Below, piece by piece: positions 18,714-27,487 of a stretch of 64,000 nucleotides of DNA. Numbering within the stretch: the first letter of the stretch is position 1; every line of letters begins with the position of its first letter. A program made the translations under genes and the position numbers. The notes under the pieces were generated by a model. That model made no database searches and had not been told where the DNA came from. It saw only the letters and a list, made by a program, of their open reading frames with translations. Location of the stretch: assembly GCA_964202895.1 (NCBI GenBank), contig CAXNJM010000001.1, forward strand, positions 806,001 to 870,000, written 5' to 3'. The stretch is from JAJTDS01 sp964202895. GTDB taxonomy: Bacteria; Pseudomonadota; Alphaproteobacteria; Rickettsiales; UBA1997.

Positions 18714-19379
18714 TTATTTTTTGTTTGTATTTATTGGTTTTTTAGCAACAAAATGATAATATAATAAAGAAATTATTAAAACTACTAATATTGATAATCC
18801 AGATATATAGATCTCTTTTAGATAATTTAGATAATTTTTTTCTACCAAAAATTGTAAAAAATAAATTATAGCCAAAATAATCAATTGCCAACCAAGAAAT
18901 AATAATGCAGAAATAGATTTTTTATGACTTTTGCTAAATAATTTACTTATCTCGTTATTGTTGTCCTCTATATCTTTTTTCATTCTCATTAATTCTTCCT
19001 GAGTGCCTTCTTCTTTAGGTTGCCTTAAATTATAAATTGCAGAATTGAGGGTAAGATTTAAAATCTCAAAAGAATTATTCTTTGCTAATCTATTTGATTT
19101 CAATAAATAAAAAGTTGATTTCATAGCCAATATAATAATTAGAATAAAAGACATCAAAAAGAAACTAAAAGCTCCCAAGGAACGATCTGATAATATTTCC
19201 TTCAAAATATATAGTTGAGTAATTATCAACCCTGCATTATATAAAAAAATTTCTCTATCATGGGACTGACCAGATAAAATAATTGTCTCACGATTATAGT
19301 CAATTAGTGCCTGAATTGAAGATTCATGAATAATTTTATTAGTGTTTAAGTCTAATTCTTTGTTGTTGCTGGTGTTCAT
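18714..19379 (-). CDS. Unrecognised membrane protein with a central coiled coil
   Basis: No family recognised. The 221-residue protein has a polar N-terminus, two close hydrophobic segments (about residues 46-64 and 70-96), a charged Lys/Glu-rich region predicted as helical or coiled coil (about 120-150), and two further hydrophobic segments (about 157-178 and 190-211). This gives a 2+2 membrane layout with a soluble middle. It lies 17 nt upstream of the terC gene and 14 nt downstream of a small Asn-rich ORF. Confidence 0.6.
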   Translation of the reverse strand: MNTSNNKELDLNTNKIIHESSIQALIDYNRETIILSGQSHDREIFLYNAGLIITQLYILKEILSDRSLGAFSFFLMSFILIIILAMKSTFYLLKSNRLAKNNSFEILNLTLNSAIYNLRQPKEEGTQEELMRMKKDIEDNNNEISKLFSKSHKKSISALLFLGWQLIILAIIYFLQFLVEKNYLNYLKEIYISGLSILVVLIISLLYYHFVAKKPINTNKK

Positions 19380-19393
19380 ATAATTTAGAAATA

Positions 19394-19591
19394 TTACTTA
19401 TTTTTTTGATTATGTTGGTTGTTATTATTTGTATCTATATTACTGCTATTGTCTGTATTAACGCTAACATTATTCTGTTCTAACATAATATTAACAAGAA
19501 TTGTTGCAGCATTTAAAGATTTATAAATTGGCATCTCTTGAGTTTGAGAAGGCTTTTTGTTGTCAAATTCATTTTTATTGTTATTAGGCAT
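19394..19591 (-). CDS. Small Asn-rich hypothetical protein
   Basis: A 65-residue ORF with polar, Asn/Gln-rich ends (NNNKNEF, IDTNNNNQHNQKNK) around a short hydrophobic helix-like centre (SLNAATILVNIMLEQN). Its start overlaps the maf stop by a few bases and it is followed after 14 nt by the membrane-protein gene, a spacing that suggests translation. Nothing in it identifies a function, and low-complexity composition means it could be spurious. Confidence 0.4.
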   Translation of the reverse strand: MPNNNKNEFDNKKPSQTQEMPIYKSLNAATILVNIMLEQNNVSVNTDNSSNIDTNNNNQHNQKNK

Positions 19592-20234
19592 ATGATATAT
19601 TTGAATTAAAATTTAAAAGTTTTTGTTGATATAAAAAAGCAATTATGGGCTGTATTGCAAGCCCCAATATTGAATAATAATCGCCCTCAACCTTTTTAAA
19701 TAAATGCTTGCCAAGAGATTCATATTTATAGCTACCCGCACACCCCCAAGGCTGGTCTAAGGCAACATATTGCTCAATTTCTTGCATTGATAGATGACGA
19801 AGCCACATTTTTGCAACAGAAAGGTGTTTAAAAATAACTTGGTTATTACAAATTATTGCCGTTGCATTATTTTGCAGATGAAGATTATCTTGCATAATTT
19901 GCAGTTGATGAATAGCCTGCTCAGCATTTTGTGATTTATTGAGAATTGTGCTATTAAACTCACAAATTTGGTCGGAACCAATAATTAATTGATTGGGATA
20001 TTTCTTACTTAAAGATTTTGCTTTACCAATTGCTAGCTCTAAGGCAATTTTTTTAATATTAATTTTAGTATTATTGGTAAATTTTTGCACCAATTTTTGT
20101 TTAGCCTGTTCCTCGTCAAATTCTGGAATATCGACAATAAAAGGGATAAAGCTTTCACTTAATATTTTTTTTCTTACCGCAGAGCTAGAGGCTAAAACTA
20201 CTGGCAGATTAGAGCTACTAGAAACAAGGTTCAT
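19584..20234 (-). CDS. Maf-family nucleotide pyrophosphatase (YceF type)
   Basis: Maf proteins hydrolyse modified or non-canonical nucleoside triphosphates. The 216-residue product has VVLASSSAVRKKILSE at the N-terminus and the catalytic Asp region IGSDQICEF (about residues 67-75). WGCAGSYKYESLG replaces the MAGAYGIQG of the dTTP/UTP-type Maf. The SDQ and CAGS..ESLG wording is that of the YceF subgroup, known to act on m7GTP. The start overlaps the folE stop by one base (TAATG), so the two are translationally coupled. Confidence 0.88.
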   Translation of the reverse strand: MNLVSSSSNLPVVLASSSAVRKKILSESFIPFIVDIPEFDEEQAKQKLVQKFTNNTKINIKKIALELAIGKAKSLSKKYPNQLIIGSDQICEFNSTILNKSQNAEQAIHQLQIMQDNLHLQNNATAIICNNQVIFKHLSVAKMWLRHLSMQEIEQYVALDQPWGCAGSYKYESLGKHLFKKVEGDYYSILGLAIQPIIAFLYQQKLLNFNSNISYA

Positions 20235-20863
20235 TAATAATTTATTTTATTAGCAATTAGATTTAAAAAGCGATCTTCGAGGTTGGAATCTTTTTGGAAT
20301 TGCCCTAACATTCTTTTAGTAATGGTGCAAGTGCTAATATTATGAATGCCTCTAGTGGTCATGCATTGATGTTTAGCATCAATCAAAACCGCAACTCCCT
20401 TAGGTTTTAGAGCAAAATTGATAGTATCTGCAATTTGAGCAGTCATTGTTTCTTGTGTTTGCAACCTTTTAGCAAAAACTTCAAGTAAACGAGCTATTTT
20501 ACTTATTCCAACAACTTTTTGATCGGGAATATAAGCAATATGAGCGACTCCAATAATTGGCACCATATGATGTTCGCAATGAGATTCAAACCTCATATCT
20601 TTAAGCAAGACGATATCATCATAACCAGCTACTTCTTCAAAAGTTTTGCCAATAATTGCAACTGGGTCTTGATTATATCCAGAAAAAAACTCTTTATAAG
20701 CATTGGCTACTCTTTTTGGAGTTTCGATTAAACCTTCTCTATTTGGGTTGTCTCCTGCCCAAGCAATTAGAGTTCTAACCGCCTCTTCAGCTTGCTCTTG
20801 AGTTGGACGAATTATGTTTATAGAGTTTTTATGAGAATTTTTATTGATATTTTTACTGTTCAT
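20234..20863 (-). CDS. folE: GTP cyclohydrolase I FolE
   Basis: FolE opens the guanine ring of GTP to make dihydroneopterin triphosphate, the first step of folate synthesis. The 209-residue protein keeps the zinc and catalytic motifs RFESHCEHHMVPIIGVAHIAY (Cys and His ligands), KIARLLEVFAKRLQTQE, and the second zinc Cys in HQCMTTRGI. The N-terminal 20 residues are Asn/Lys-rich and not conserved. Its stop overlaps the maf start. Possession of folE indicates at least partial de novo folate or pterin synthesis. Confidence 0.97.
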   Translation of the reverse strand: MNSKNINKNSHKNSINIIRPTQEQAEEAVRTLIAWAGDNPNREGLIETPKRVANAYKEFFSGYNQDPVAIIGKTFEEVAGYDDIVLLKDMRFESHCEHHMVPIIGVAHIAYIPDQKVVGISKIARLLEVFAKRLQTQETMTAQIADTINFALKPKGVAVLIDAKHQCMTTRGIHNISTCTITKRMLGQFQKDSNLEDRFLNLIANKINY

Positions 20864-21092
20864 TCTTAAATTATTTTAGTTTATAGCGGTTTCGATAGCT
20901 TTATATTAAATGACTATAAATTTTATTAAGTAAATCTATGTAATCTAGATATTGCCTAAATATTTTAGCCCGTTATAATAAAAATTATTTATCAAAATAC
21001 AAGTAAAATATTGGTAAAAAAATTATTATTTTACCTAAGTTAAAGCCAGCAATTAAAAACTTTAAACATCAACCAAAAACTATTTTAAATAT

Positions 21093-21821
21093 ATGAAAAT
21101 ATTGGCATTTGATAGTTGTAATTCTTGGCTATCTGTCGCTTTAACTGAAGATAAAAAAACAATTGCCATCAGCAATATTTTTGATAATCAAAAACAATCA
21201 GAATTATTAATTTCTGAAATAGAAAAAATTCTTCAAAGTTGCAATATATGGTATCAACAACTTGATGCAATCATTACTAATCGTGGCCCCAGTAGCTTTA
21301 CCTCGGTTAGAATAGGTTTATCTGTTGCTAGAACAATTGCAATTGCTAGTAAAATTCCAGTTTTAGCTTGCGATTATTTTGAAATTATCGCTTATCAATA
21401 TTTGCAAAATCAATGGCTGAATCAATTTGCCAACAATAATCAAGAAATTCCGATGATTATTGTGCTTGATACCAACAATGAAGAGTTTTTTTGTCAAGAA
21501 TTTTTAATCACCGACAAAGATAATGATTGCAAATCAATAAAGAGAATAGATCAGCCTTATCTTGCAAATTTTACTAATATTGAAGAAAAATTATCAAAAT
21601 CTAGTTTTTTAATTGGCGGACCAGCAAAAATAAGCATCGCTAACCAATGTCAAAAAAAGAACATTAGTTATTTTATTAACCCTCAAAACGAAAAATTAGA
21701 GGCAAATTATTTTGCAGAATTTGCTTCAGAAAAATTAAATGATAAAAATTTTTCTATTGAGAGCCTTAAGAATCTTGAACCGCTTTATATTAGAAACCCA
21801 AATATTAGTAGCAGAAAATAA
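21093..21821 (+). CDS. tsaB: tRNA t6A biosynthesis protein TsaB
   Basis: TsaB is the non-catalytic partner of TsaD in adding threonylcarbamoyl to A37 of ANN-decoding tRNAs. The 242-residue protein has the ASKHA start MKILAFDSCNSWLSVAL and the conserved NRGPSSFTSVRIGLSVARTIA (about residues 64-84), the hallmark of TsaB. The region after about residue 110 is poorly conserved, as usual. It stands alone behind a 229-bp gap and converges on the Fe-S carrier gene with 8 nt between them. Confidence 0.93.
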   Translation: MKILAFDSCNSWLSVALTEDKKTIAISNIFDNQKQSELLISEIEKILQSCNIWYQQLDAIITNRGPSSFTSVRIGLSVARTIAIASKIPVLACDYFEIIAYQYLQNQWLNQFANNNQEIPMIIVLDTNNEEFFCQEFLITDKDNDCKSIKRIDQPYLANFTNIEEKLSKSSFLIGGPAKISIANQCQKKNISYFINPQNEKLEANYFAEFASEKLNDKNFSIESLKNLEPLYIRNPNISSRK

Positions 21822-21829
21822 AATATCGG

Positions 21830-22153
21830 TTAAATTGCAAATGAAGAACCGCAACCGCATTTGCTAGTTGCGTTAGGGTTATTAACTTTAAAATAAGATG
21901 CTCCTATCTCTTTTATAAAATCTATCTCCGCATCTTCAAGAAATTGCAAAGAAGTTTTATCGGTAATTGCAATATTTTGATTATTAGACCTTGCTATGAT
22001 TATATCTTCACTAGCCTCTTGATTATCAAAATTAAAATTATATTGAAAGCCATTGCAACCGCCACTATCAACGGTAATTCTTAAAAATTGCTTCTTAGGA
22101 TCTTGCTTTATTTCATTAATTCTTGCAATTGCTGATTCAGTAAGCTTTATCAT
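21830..22153 (-). CDS. A-type iron-sulfur carrier protein (IscA/ErpA family)
   Basis: A-type carriers accept Fe-S clusters from the scaffold and deliver them to target enzymes. The 107-residue protein has all three conserved cysteines: one in DSGGCNGFQYNF (about residue 35) and two in the C-terminal KCGCGSSF. The start LTESAIARINEIK fits the family. Whether it is IscA, ErpA or SufA cannot be decided without isc/suf neighbours. It lies 3 nt downstream of hisE on the same strand. Confidence 0.93.
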   Translation of the reverse strand: MIKLTESAIARINEIKQDPKKQFLRITVDSGGCNGFQYNFNFDNQEASEDIIIARSNNQNIAITDKTSLQFLEDAEIDFIKEIGASYFKVNNPNATSKCGCGSSFAI

Positions 22154-22156
22154 AAT

Positions 22157-22837
22157 TTATTTTTGTACATTTCTTTTATATAACTCATCTAAAATTTTAT
22201 CAAAAGTAATATTGCTTGAAGCCAGCAATACTAGAGTATGATAAAAAAGATCGCAAACCTCATTAACAAGATCTTGTTTTGATTTTTGATTATCTCTTTG
22301 TTGATTGATAAAAGCAGCAATTATAACCTCTGTTGACTCCTCACCAATTTTACGGGCAATTCTTGCCACTCCACCATTATGCAATTCTGCGGTATATGAT
22401 TTTTTGCTGTCTTCCTTATCGTAAGGATTAGTTTTGTTATTTTGATGATTAATTTTTTGATATAGCAATTTTGCTAGATTTTCAATTGAAAAATGATGAT
22501 TTCTGGTTGAGTTTTCAATTATTGAGTTATGATTTCTTTTATTTTGAATTATTGAGTTAGCCTTGGAATTACTCATTAATTCTTCACCAAATCTTGAATT
22601 ATTGGTTTTTTTGATATATTTTTTTTGTGGCTGATTATCTTGAAAAGAATTTCTTGAATTTCCGCCCTCGCCTTCTGATTTAAAAGGTCTTGAGTTGAAA
22701 GGTCTTCTTGAATTTTCGCCCTCGCCATCTGATTTAAAAGGTCTTCTTGAATTTCCGCTTTCACCCTCTGATTTAAAAGGCCTTGAGTTGAAAGAGCTTG
22801 ATTTAAAAGAGCCTGTTTTGCTAGCCTTATTTTTCAT
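22157..22837 (-). CDS. hisE: Phosphoribosyl-ATP pyrophosphatase HisE with repeat-rich N-terminal extension
   Basis: HisE performs the second step of histidine synthesis, hydrolysing PR-ATP to PR-AMP. The C-terminal about 110 residues form the MazG-like domain: IENLAKLLYQKI, ELHNGGVARIARKIGEESTEVIIAA (metal-binding EExxE type), and LVNEVCDLFYHTLVLLA. The first about 115 residues are an added low-complexity segment with repeats such as RPFKSEGE and NSRRPFKSDGE, rich in Arg, Ser, Gly and Phe. Ordinary HisE is about 100-110 residues. An internal start (Met at about residue 88) could give a shorter product. Confidence 0.88.
   Translation of the reverse strand: MKNKASKTGSFKSSSFNSRPFKSEGESGNSRRPFKSDGEGENSRRPFNSRPFKSEGEGGNSRNSFQDNQPQKKYIKKTNNSRFGEELMSNSKANSIIQNKRNHNSIIENSTRNHHFSIENLAKLLYQKINHQNNKTNPYDKEDSKKSYTAELHNGGVARIARKIGEESTEVIIAAFINQQRDNQKSKQDLVNEVCDLFYHTLVLLASSNITFDKILDELYKRNVQK
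22640..22815. repeat. Coding tandem repeats in the hisE extension
   Basis: Near-identical blocks such as TCTGATTTAAAAGG and CTTGAATTTCCGCC/CTTGAATTTTCGCC recur in the same frame and encode the RPFKS(E/D)GEG-NSR units. The blocks are imperfect and of mixed length, which indicates repeated slippage or recombination inside the gene. Confidence 0.75.
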
Positions 22838-23031
22838 AATTTTTAGAGATTATTAATTTATAGATATTGGATTCATAGATACTAACATCAATTTTTAATA
22901 GTTAAATAAAATATTCAATTAATTTTATATAAATTTACTAATGAAATTGTTGATTTTAAAACTACTTATTTTTTAATTGAAGGTTATAAAAATCTTTTAA
23001 ATAAAGAATCTCAATAAAAACCTAAGGAAAA

Positions 23032-24561
23032 ATGAGCAAAAACAACAACACAACCAAAAAGGTAGCTAATAAAAATATTTCTAGAAGCGATATCATCAAA
23101 GAAATTCAAGAATCTTTAACATTTGACGACTTACTTCTTAAGCCAGCATCATCAAATGTTTTGCCCGCAGATGCAGATACCAAAACTAGAATTACTAAAA
23201 AAATTAGCATTAATATTCCCATTATTTCTTCAGCTATGGACACCGTAACCGAGAGTCGCCTTGCCATTGCAATGGCTCAATGCGGTGGAATTGGCTGTAT
23301 TCACAAAAATTTAACCATCAAAGAACAAGCAGATGAAATTCGTCGAGTAAAAAAATTTGAATCAGGAATCGTTATCAACCCAGTAACCATCGATGTCGAT
23401 AAATCTTTGGGAGATGCCTTGAATCTTATGCATACTCACGGAATATCAGGTATTCCAGTGGTTAAAAACGGTAGCAAAATATTGATGGGAATAATCACCA
23501 ATCGCGATGTTCGCTTTGCAACCGATAAAAAACAGCCCATAAAAGAATTGATGACAAAGTCAAATCTAATAACGGCAACAAACAATCTCGGCAAGAATGA
23601 TGCTAAAGCCTTGTTGCATAAAAATAAAATTGAGCGAATTATCATCGTTGATAATCAAAATAATTGCATTGGCTTAATTACTGGCAAAGATTTAGAAAAA
23701 AATAAGCAATTTCCAAACGCTTCCAAAGATAGTGAAGGAAGGCTTATCGTTGCAGGAGCAACGGGGGTTGGTAAAGAGGGCATTCAAAGAGCAGAAAGCC
23801 TTATTGAAGCTGGAGCAGACATCATAACCATTGATACCGCACACGGTCATTCAATTGGGGTTATTGAAACTATGAGGCAGTTAAAGAAATTATTTCCTAA
23901 ACAAGAATTTATTGCTGGCAATATCGCCACCAAAGAAGCCGCCAAAGCTTTAATTGATGCAGGGGCAGATGCTGTTAAAGTGGGGATAGGGCCGGGGTCA
24001 ATTTGTACCACTAGGGTTGTTGCGGGGGTTGGGGTTCCTCAATTTTCAGCAATTATTGATGTAGTAGAATTTTGCGATAAAGTCAAGGTGCCAGTAATAT
24101 CAGATGGCGGAATTAGATTCTCTGGCGATTTAGCTAAAGCAATAGGAGCAGGAGCCAATGCAGTAATGCTTGGTGGGCTACTAGCAGGAACGGAAGAAAC
24201 CCCCGGAGAAATTGTATTATTCAAAGGCAGATCTTATAAAATATATCGTGGTATGGGCTCATTAGGGGCGATGTCTCGTGGGTCGGCAGATCGTTATTTT
24301 CAACAAGATATCAAGGACAAATTAAAATTAGTCCCTGAAGGTGTGGAGGGAAGAGTTGCCTATAAGGGCTCAGTTGCGGATGTAATCCATCAATTAGTAG
24401 GAGGCCTTAAATCTGCGATGGGCTACACAGGAAATGCCAATATTGAAGAAATGAGGCATAATTGTCAATTTGTCAGAATTACCAATTCTGGGCTTCGAGA
24501 AAGCCACCCCCATTCAATTATCATAACCTCCGAATCTCCCAATTATACAACCGAAAGCTAG
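23032..24561 (+). CDS. guaB: Inosine-5'-monophosphate dehydrogenase GuaB
   Basis: GuaB oxidises IMP to XMP, the committed step to GTP. The 509-residue protein has the TIM-barrel start LTFDDLLLKPASS and SSAMDTVTESRLAIAMAQ, then an inserted pair of CBS domains (about residues 115-235). The catalytic loop GIGPGSICTTR carries the active-site Cys, and the flap ends in GMGSLGAMSRGSADRYFQ. The N-terminal 25 residues are a nonconserved Lys/Asn-rich extension. A purine-rich AAGGAAAA precedes the ATG. Confidence 0.97.
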   Translation: MSKNNNTTKKVANKNISRSDIIKEIQESLTFDDLLLKPASSNVLPADADTKTRITKKISINIPIISSAMDTVTESRLAIAMAQCGGIGCIHKNLTIKEQADEIRRVKKFESGIVINPVTIDVDKSLGDALNLMHTHGISGIPVVKNGSKILMGIITNRDVRFATDKKQPIKELMTKSNLITATNNLGKNDAKALLHKNKIERIIIVDNQNNCIGLITGKDLEKNKQFPNASKDSEGRLIVAGATGVGKEGIQRAESLIEAGADIITIDTAHGHSIGVIETMRQLKKLFPKQEFIAGNIATKEAAKALIDAGADAVKVGIGPGSICTTRVVAGVGVPQFSAIIDVVEFCDKVKVPVISDGGIRFSGDLAKAIGAGANAVMLGGLLAGTEETPGEIVLFKGRSYKIYRGMGSLGAMSRGSADRYFQQDIKDKLKLVPEGVEGRVAYKGSVADVIHQLVGGLKSAMGYTGNANIEEMRHNCQFVRITNSGLRESHPHSIIITSESPNYTTES

Positions 24562-25003
24562 TTAGATTCGAACTAAATTATCAACGGCAACAAGAGTCTA
24601 TAAAGCTCCCAACAATTTCGTTGCTATAACCCTCCCCTTGAGGGAGGGTCGAAGAGCCAATAAATTGGGTCTTCGGGGAGGGGTGGAAATATTTTTAGAA
24701 AAATTAAGGGTTGAGTTGGTTGCTAGTTTTTTAACCCCCCACCGAACGGCATTGAGCCGTTCGACTCCCCCTAATTAAAATTATATGGGGGGAGTTATTA
24801 GATAAAAAGTCGTGCTTTCGCAACGACGGGCCCTAATTAAAATTATATGGGGGGAGTTATTAGATAAAAAGTCGTGCTTTCGCAACGACGGGCCCTAATT
24901 AAAATTATATGGGGGGAGTTATTAGATAAAAAGTCGTGCTTCCTTCTCCGTCATCCTGCGACTCCACACGGAATGAAGAAAAAAGCAGGCTCTCGCACGA
25001 AAA
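24562..25003. other. Repeat- and hairpin-filled intergenic region
   Basis: This gap of about 440 bp holds no credible gene. From left to right it has a GC-rich hairpin CCCTCCC/GGGAGGG (within 24631-24649) whose arm can also pair with GGGGAGGGG near 24674. Next comes a perfect 8-bp hairpin CGAACGGC/GCCGTTCG (24743-24763), then the 62-bp tandem array. A fragment beginning CGTCATCCTGCGACTCCACA (24949 onward) resembles repeats at 59.9 and 62.0 kb. Base composition is clearly richer in G and C than the surroundings. Confidence 0.7.
24769..24942. repeat. 62-bp tandem repeat, 2.8 copies
   Basis: Units begin CCCTAATTAAAATTATATGG at 24769, 24831 and 24893, an exact period of 62 bp; the third copy breaks off at about 24942. 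Each full unit ends in a hairpin GTCGTGC-TTTC-GCAACGAC. A second hairpin ACTCCCCC/GGGGGAGT spans the first boundary. The copies look identical, so the duplication is recent. There are no variable spacers, so this is not a CRISPR array. Confidence 0.92.
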
Positions 25004-25555
25004 TTATAAAGCTGAAGAGGGGTTTGATTTTTTACTATCCTTATTCCAAGGCATTTTTGCCACTAAAATTGCAAGCCCGCAATAGCCACTAAGCCCTGCA
25101 AATATTAAGCCAGCACCTAAAACCATAGGAATAATAAAAAATTTACTACTAATAAAATAGCCTGCAATAGTAGTTAAGAAAGTTGCGGAGCCAATTATTA
25201 CTTGCACCTGCCTATCAATTGGCAGAAAGAATTTTTTTGATGATTGAAAATTGTAGCCTTGTTGAATCCAAGCCGATATTCCGCCTTCTAAGTTGTATAT
25301 TTCTAAATCTTCATTTTCAGCAATTAATTTTTGACAGGCATTGAAGCTTCTCTTCCCAGCTTGACAATGCAAAACCAACTTTTTATTGCCAATTTCAGGC
25401 AAATTTTTAAGACTCACATTAGCAAGCGAAATTAGTTGTGAACCCTTGATATTATTAGCCTCGTATTCAGCTGGTTCCCTAACATCAATTAATAGAACTT
25501 GATTATTATCAAGCCAGTTTTTAAGAGTTGCGGAATCGATATTTTTAATTGCCAT
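25004..25555 (-). CDS. Rhodanese-domain membrane protein (YgaP-like)
   Basis: A sulfurtransferase anchored in the membrane. The 183-residue product has an N-terminal rhodanese domain (residues about 5-100), with VLLIDVREPAEYEANNIKGS and the catalytic Cys in VLHCQAGKRS, then two hydrophobic segments (about 118-138 and 140-165) of the DUF2892 type, as in Escherichia coli YgaP. The last codons run into the repeat-containing intergenic region, and the Ser-rich end (KKSNPSSAL) may be a recent addition. Sulfur donor and acceptor are unknown. Confidence 0.88.
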   Translation of the reverse strand: MAIKNIDSATLKNWLDNNQVLLIDVREPAEYEANNIKGSQLISLANVSLKNLPEIGNKKLVLHCQAGKRSFNACQKLIAENEDLEIYNLEGGISAWIQQGYNFQSSKKFFLPIDRQVQVIIGSATFLTTIAGYFISSKFFIIPMVLGAGLIFAGLSGYCGLAILVAKMPWNKDSKKSNPSSAL

Positions 25556-25635
25556 AGCTTGATGAATTTTGAGATTTGTAGTAAAGGGTTAAATTATTGT
25601 AAAAAATTATTAATATTTTTGCAATATTAAATAGC

Positions 25636-25663
25636 TTGACTCAAAATAAAAGACATTTATATT
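25636..25663 (+). promoter_or_regulatory. Promoter of the cytochrome bd operon
   Basis: TTGACT (25636-25641) and TATATT (25658-25663) are separated by 16 bp, 65 nt before the first small gene of the cyd operon. No clear FNR or ArcA box was seen around it. Confidence 0.5.
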
Positions 25664-25727
25664 CTTTTATTACTGTAATTTTTGTAAATACAGAAATTAC
25701 ATTATTAAAAAAATTAATAAATTATTT

Positions 25728-25934
25728 ATGTATGGTCTAATATCATTATATCTGGGATATGCAATATACCTCATCATATATTTTTATTTAAAACAATATA
25801 ACTATCTCTCAAAAAAAATAACCATTTTACTGGCCATAAAGCTACTAATTATAACTATTTTATATCTTTGTTTTTTTAATCATAAATTATCTAAAGAGCA
25901 GAGATTCAATAACATCAAAACAATAATTTTATAA
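25728..25934 (+). CDS. Small membrane protein before cydA (CydP-like)
   Basis: A 68-residue protein with two hydrophobic helices (about residues 4-22 and 29-50) and a polar tail. The second helix, KKITILLAIKLLIITILYLCFFNHKL, resembles the short CydP proteins often encoded just before cydA in proteobacteria (a helix with a central Lys followed by an aromatic FF end). It lies one nucleotide before cydA and so is very probably part of the operon. The identification rests on position and a weak pattern. Confidence 0.55.
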   Translation: MYGLISLYLGYAIYLIIYFYLKQYNYLSKKITILLAIKLLIITILYLCFFNHKLSKEQRFNNIKTIIL

Positions 25935-25935
25935 T

Positions 25936-27483
25936 ATGGATATTTCTAATTTTGGTTTAGTTGAAGCATCGAGGCTACAATTTGCAATTACTGCAATTTA
26001 TCATTTTCTGTTTGTTCCCCTAACCTTAGGCTTATCAATTATTCTTGGCATAATGGAAACCGTATATTTCGTTACAAAAAAAGAAATTTGGCGAGATATG
26101 ACTAGATTCTGGGGAAAGCTTTTTGCAATCAACTTTGCGATGGGAGTTGCAACGGGAATAACAATGGAGTTTCAATTTGGAACTAACTGGGCATATTACT
26201 CTCATTATGTTGGTGATATTTTTGGAGTTCCGCTTGCTATAGAGGGCTTGATGGCATTTTTTCTTGAATCAACTTTTGTGGGGCTGTTTTTGTTTGGATG
26301 GGGAAAATTAAGCAAAGCTAAACATCTTATGGTAACATGGCTAATGGCAATTGGAACGAATCTTTCTGCATTATGGATCTTAATTGCTAATGGCTGGATG
26401 CAAAACCCTGTTGGAGCCAGATTTAATCCGGAGACTATGAGAATGGAATTAGAATCATTTAAAGAAATATTTTTTAATGAAGTAGCTCAATCAAAATTTG
26501 TTCACACTATTAGTGCTGGTTATGTAACGGGTTCAATTTTTGTTCTGGGAGTAAGTTGTTATTATTTATTAAAAAAATCTAATCTAGAAATTGCTAAAAG
26601 ATCTGCAATTATTGCTTCTACTTTTGGCTTACTTTCAGCATTCTCGGTAGTGGTTTTAGGAGATGAAAGTGGCTATACAGCTGGATTAAATCAAAAAATG
26701 AAGTTAGCTGCAATTGAAGGCATGTGGGAAACAGAAAAAGCCCCAGCCGGACTCACAATATTTGCAATTCCAGATCAAAAAAATCAAATAAATAAATATG
26801 AAATTAAAATTCCTTACCTTCTTGGTATTATTGCCACTAGAAGCTTTGATAAAGAGGTAATGGGAATTAAAGAATTAATCAAAATTGCCGAAGCGAGAAT
26901 TAAAAATGGCATCATACAATATCAAGTTTTAAAAAATTTAAGAGAAGGAGAAAGTAAAAATCCAGAAACTGATAAATTATATTTAAAAGATAATTATCAA
27001 GATATTGGATATGCATTGTTACTAAAGAAATATCGTCAAGATATAGAAAATTCTTCAGATCAAGAAATTATAATGGCATCTAAAAGCACTATTCCAAATG
27101 TGGGAGTATTATTTTATGCATTTAGAATTATGGTAATATTAGGTTTATTCTTCATTATTCTTTTTGCAACCTCATTTTATCAAATCAATATTAAGAGAAA
27201 TTTTGAAAAAAGATGGTTGCTAAAAATTTGCATTTTATCATTACCTTTACCTTGGATTTCTTCTGAGTTTGGCTGGATTGTTGCAGAATATGGAAGGCAA
27301 CCTTGGGTAATAGAAGGAATATTACCAACTGCGCTCGGGGTTTCATCAATTTCTTTTGCTAATGTCGTAGCTAGTTTAATAGGATTTGTAGCTCTTTACA
27401 GTATATTATTGGTGGTCGATATATTTTTAATGATTAAATATATTAAAATTGGACCAGAAAATTTACTAAATAATAAAAATTAA
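25936..27483 (+). CDS. cydA: Cytochrome bd ubiquinol oxidase subunit I
   Basis: CydA carries hemes b558, b595 and d and the quinol site of the high-affinity bd oxidase. The 515-residue protein has SRLQFAITAIYHFLFVPLTLG with the b595 His, GDIFGVPLAIEGLMAFFLESTFVGLFLFGW, and FVHTISAGYVTGS with a b558 His. After a long Q-loop comes the conserved EYGRQPWVIEGILPT. Multiple membrane helices are present. The Q-loop (about residues 250-385) is of the long type. It lets the cell respire at low oxygen and does not pump protons. Confidence 0.97.
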   Translation: MDISNFGLVEASRLQFAITAIYHFLFVPLTLGLSIILGIMETVYFVTKKEIWRDMTRFWGKLFAINFAMGVATGITMEFQFGTNWAYYSHYVGDIFGVPLAIEGLMAFFLESTFVGLFLFGWGKLSKAKHLMVTWLMAIGTNLSALWILIANGWMQNPVGARFNPETMRMELESFKEIFFNEVAQSKFVHTISAGYVTGSIFVLGVSCYYLLKKSNLEIAKRSAIIASTFGLLSAFSVVVLGDESGYTAGLNQKMKLAAIEGMWETEKAPAGLTIFAIPDQKNQINKYEIKIPYLLGIIATRSFDKEVMGIKELIKIAEARIKNGIIQYQVLKNLREGESKNPETDKLYLKDNYQDIGYALLLKKYRQDIENSSDQEIIMASKSTIPNVGVLFYAFRIMVILGLFFIILFATSFYQINIKRNFEKRWLLKICILSLPLPWISSEFGWIVAEYGRQPWVIEGILPTALGVSSISFANVVASLIGFVALYSILLVVDIFLMIKYIKIGPENLLNNKN

Positions 27484-27487
27484 TTAT

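Noticed and set aside
24769..24942. Possible CRISPR array
   Set aside because: Repeats are contiguous with no variable spacers, the unit is 62 bp, and no cas gene is present.
24874..25092. 72-residue + strand ORF across the 62-bp repeats
   Set aside because: It runs through tandem repeat units and into the antisense of the rhodanese gene; composition is not protein-like.
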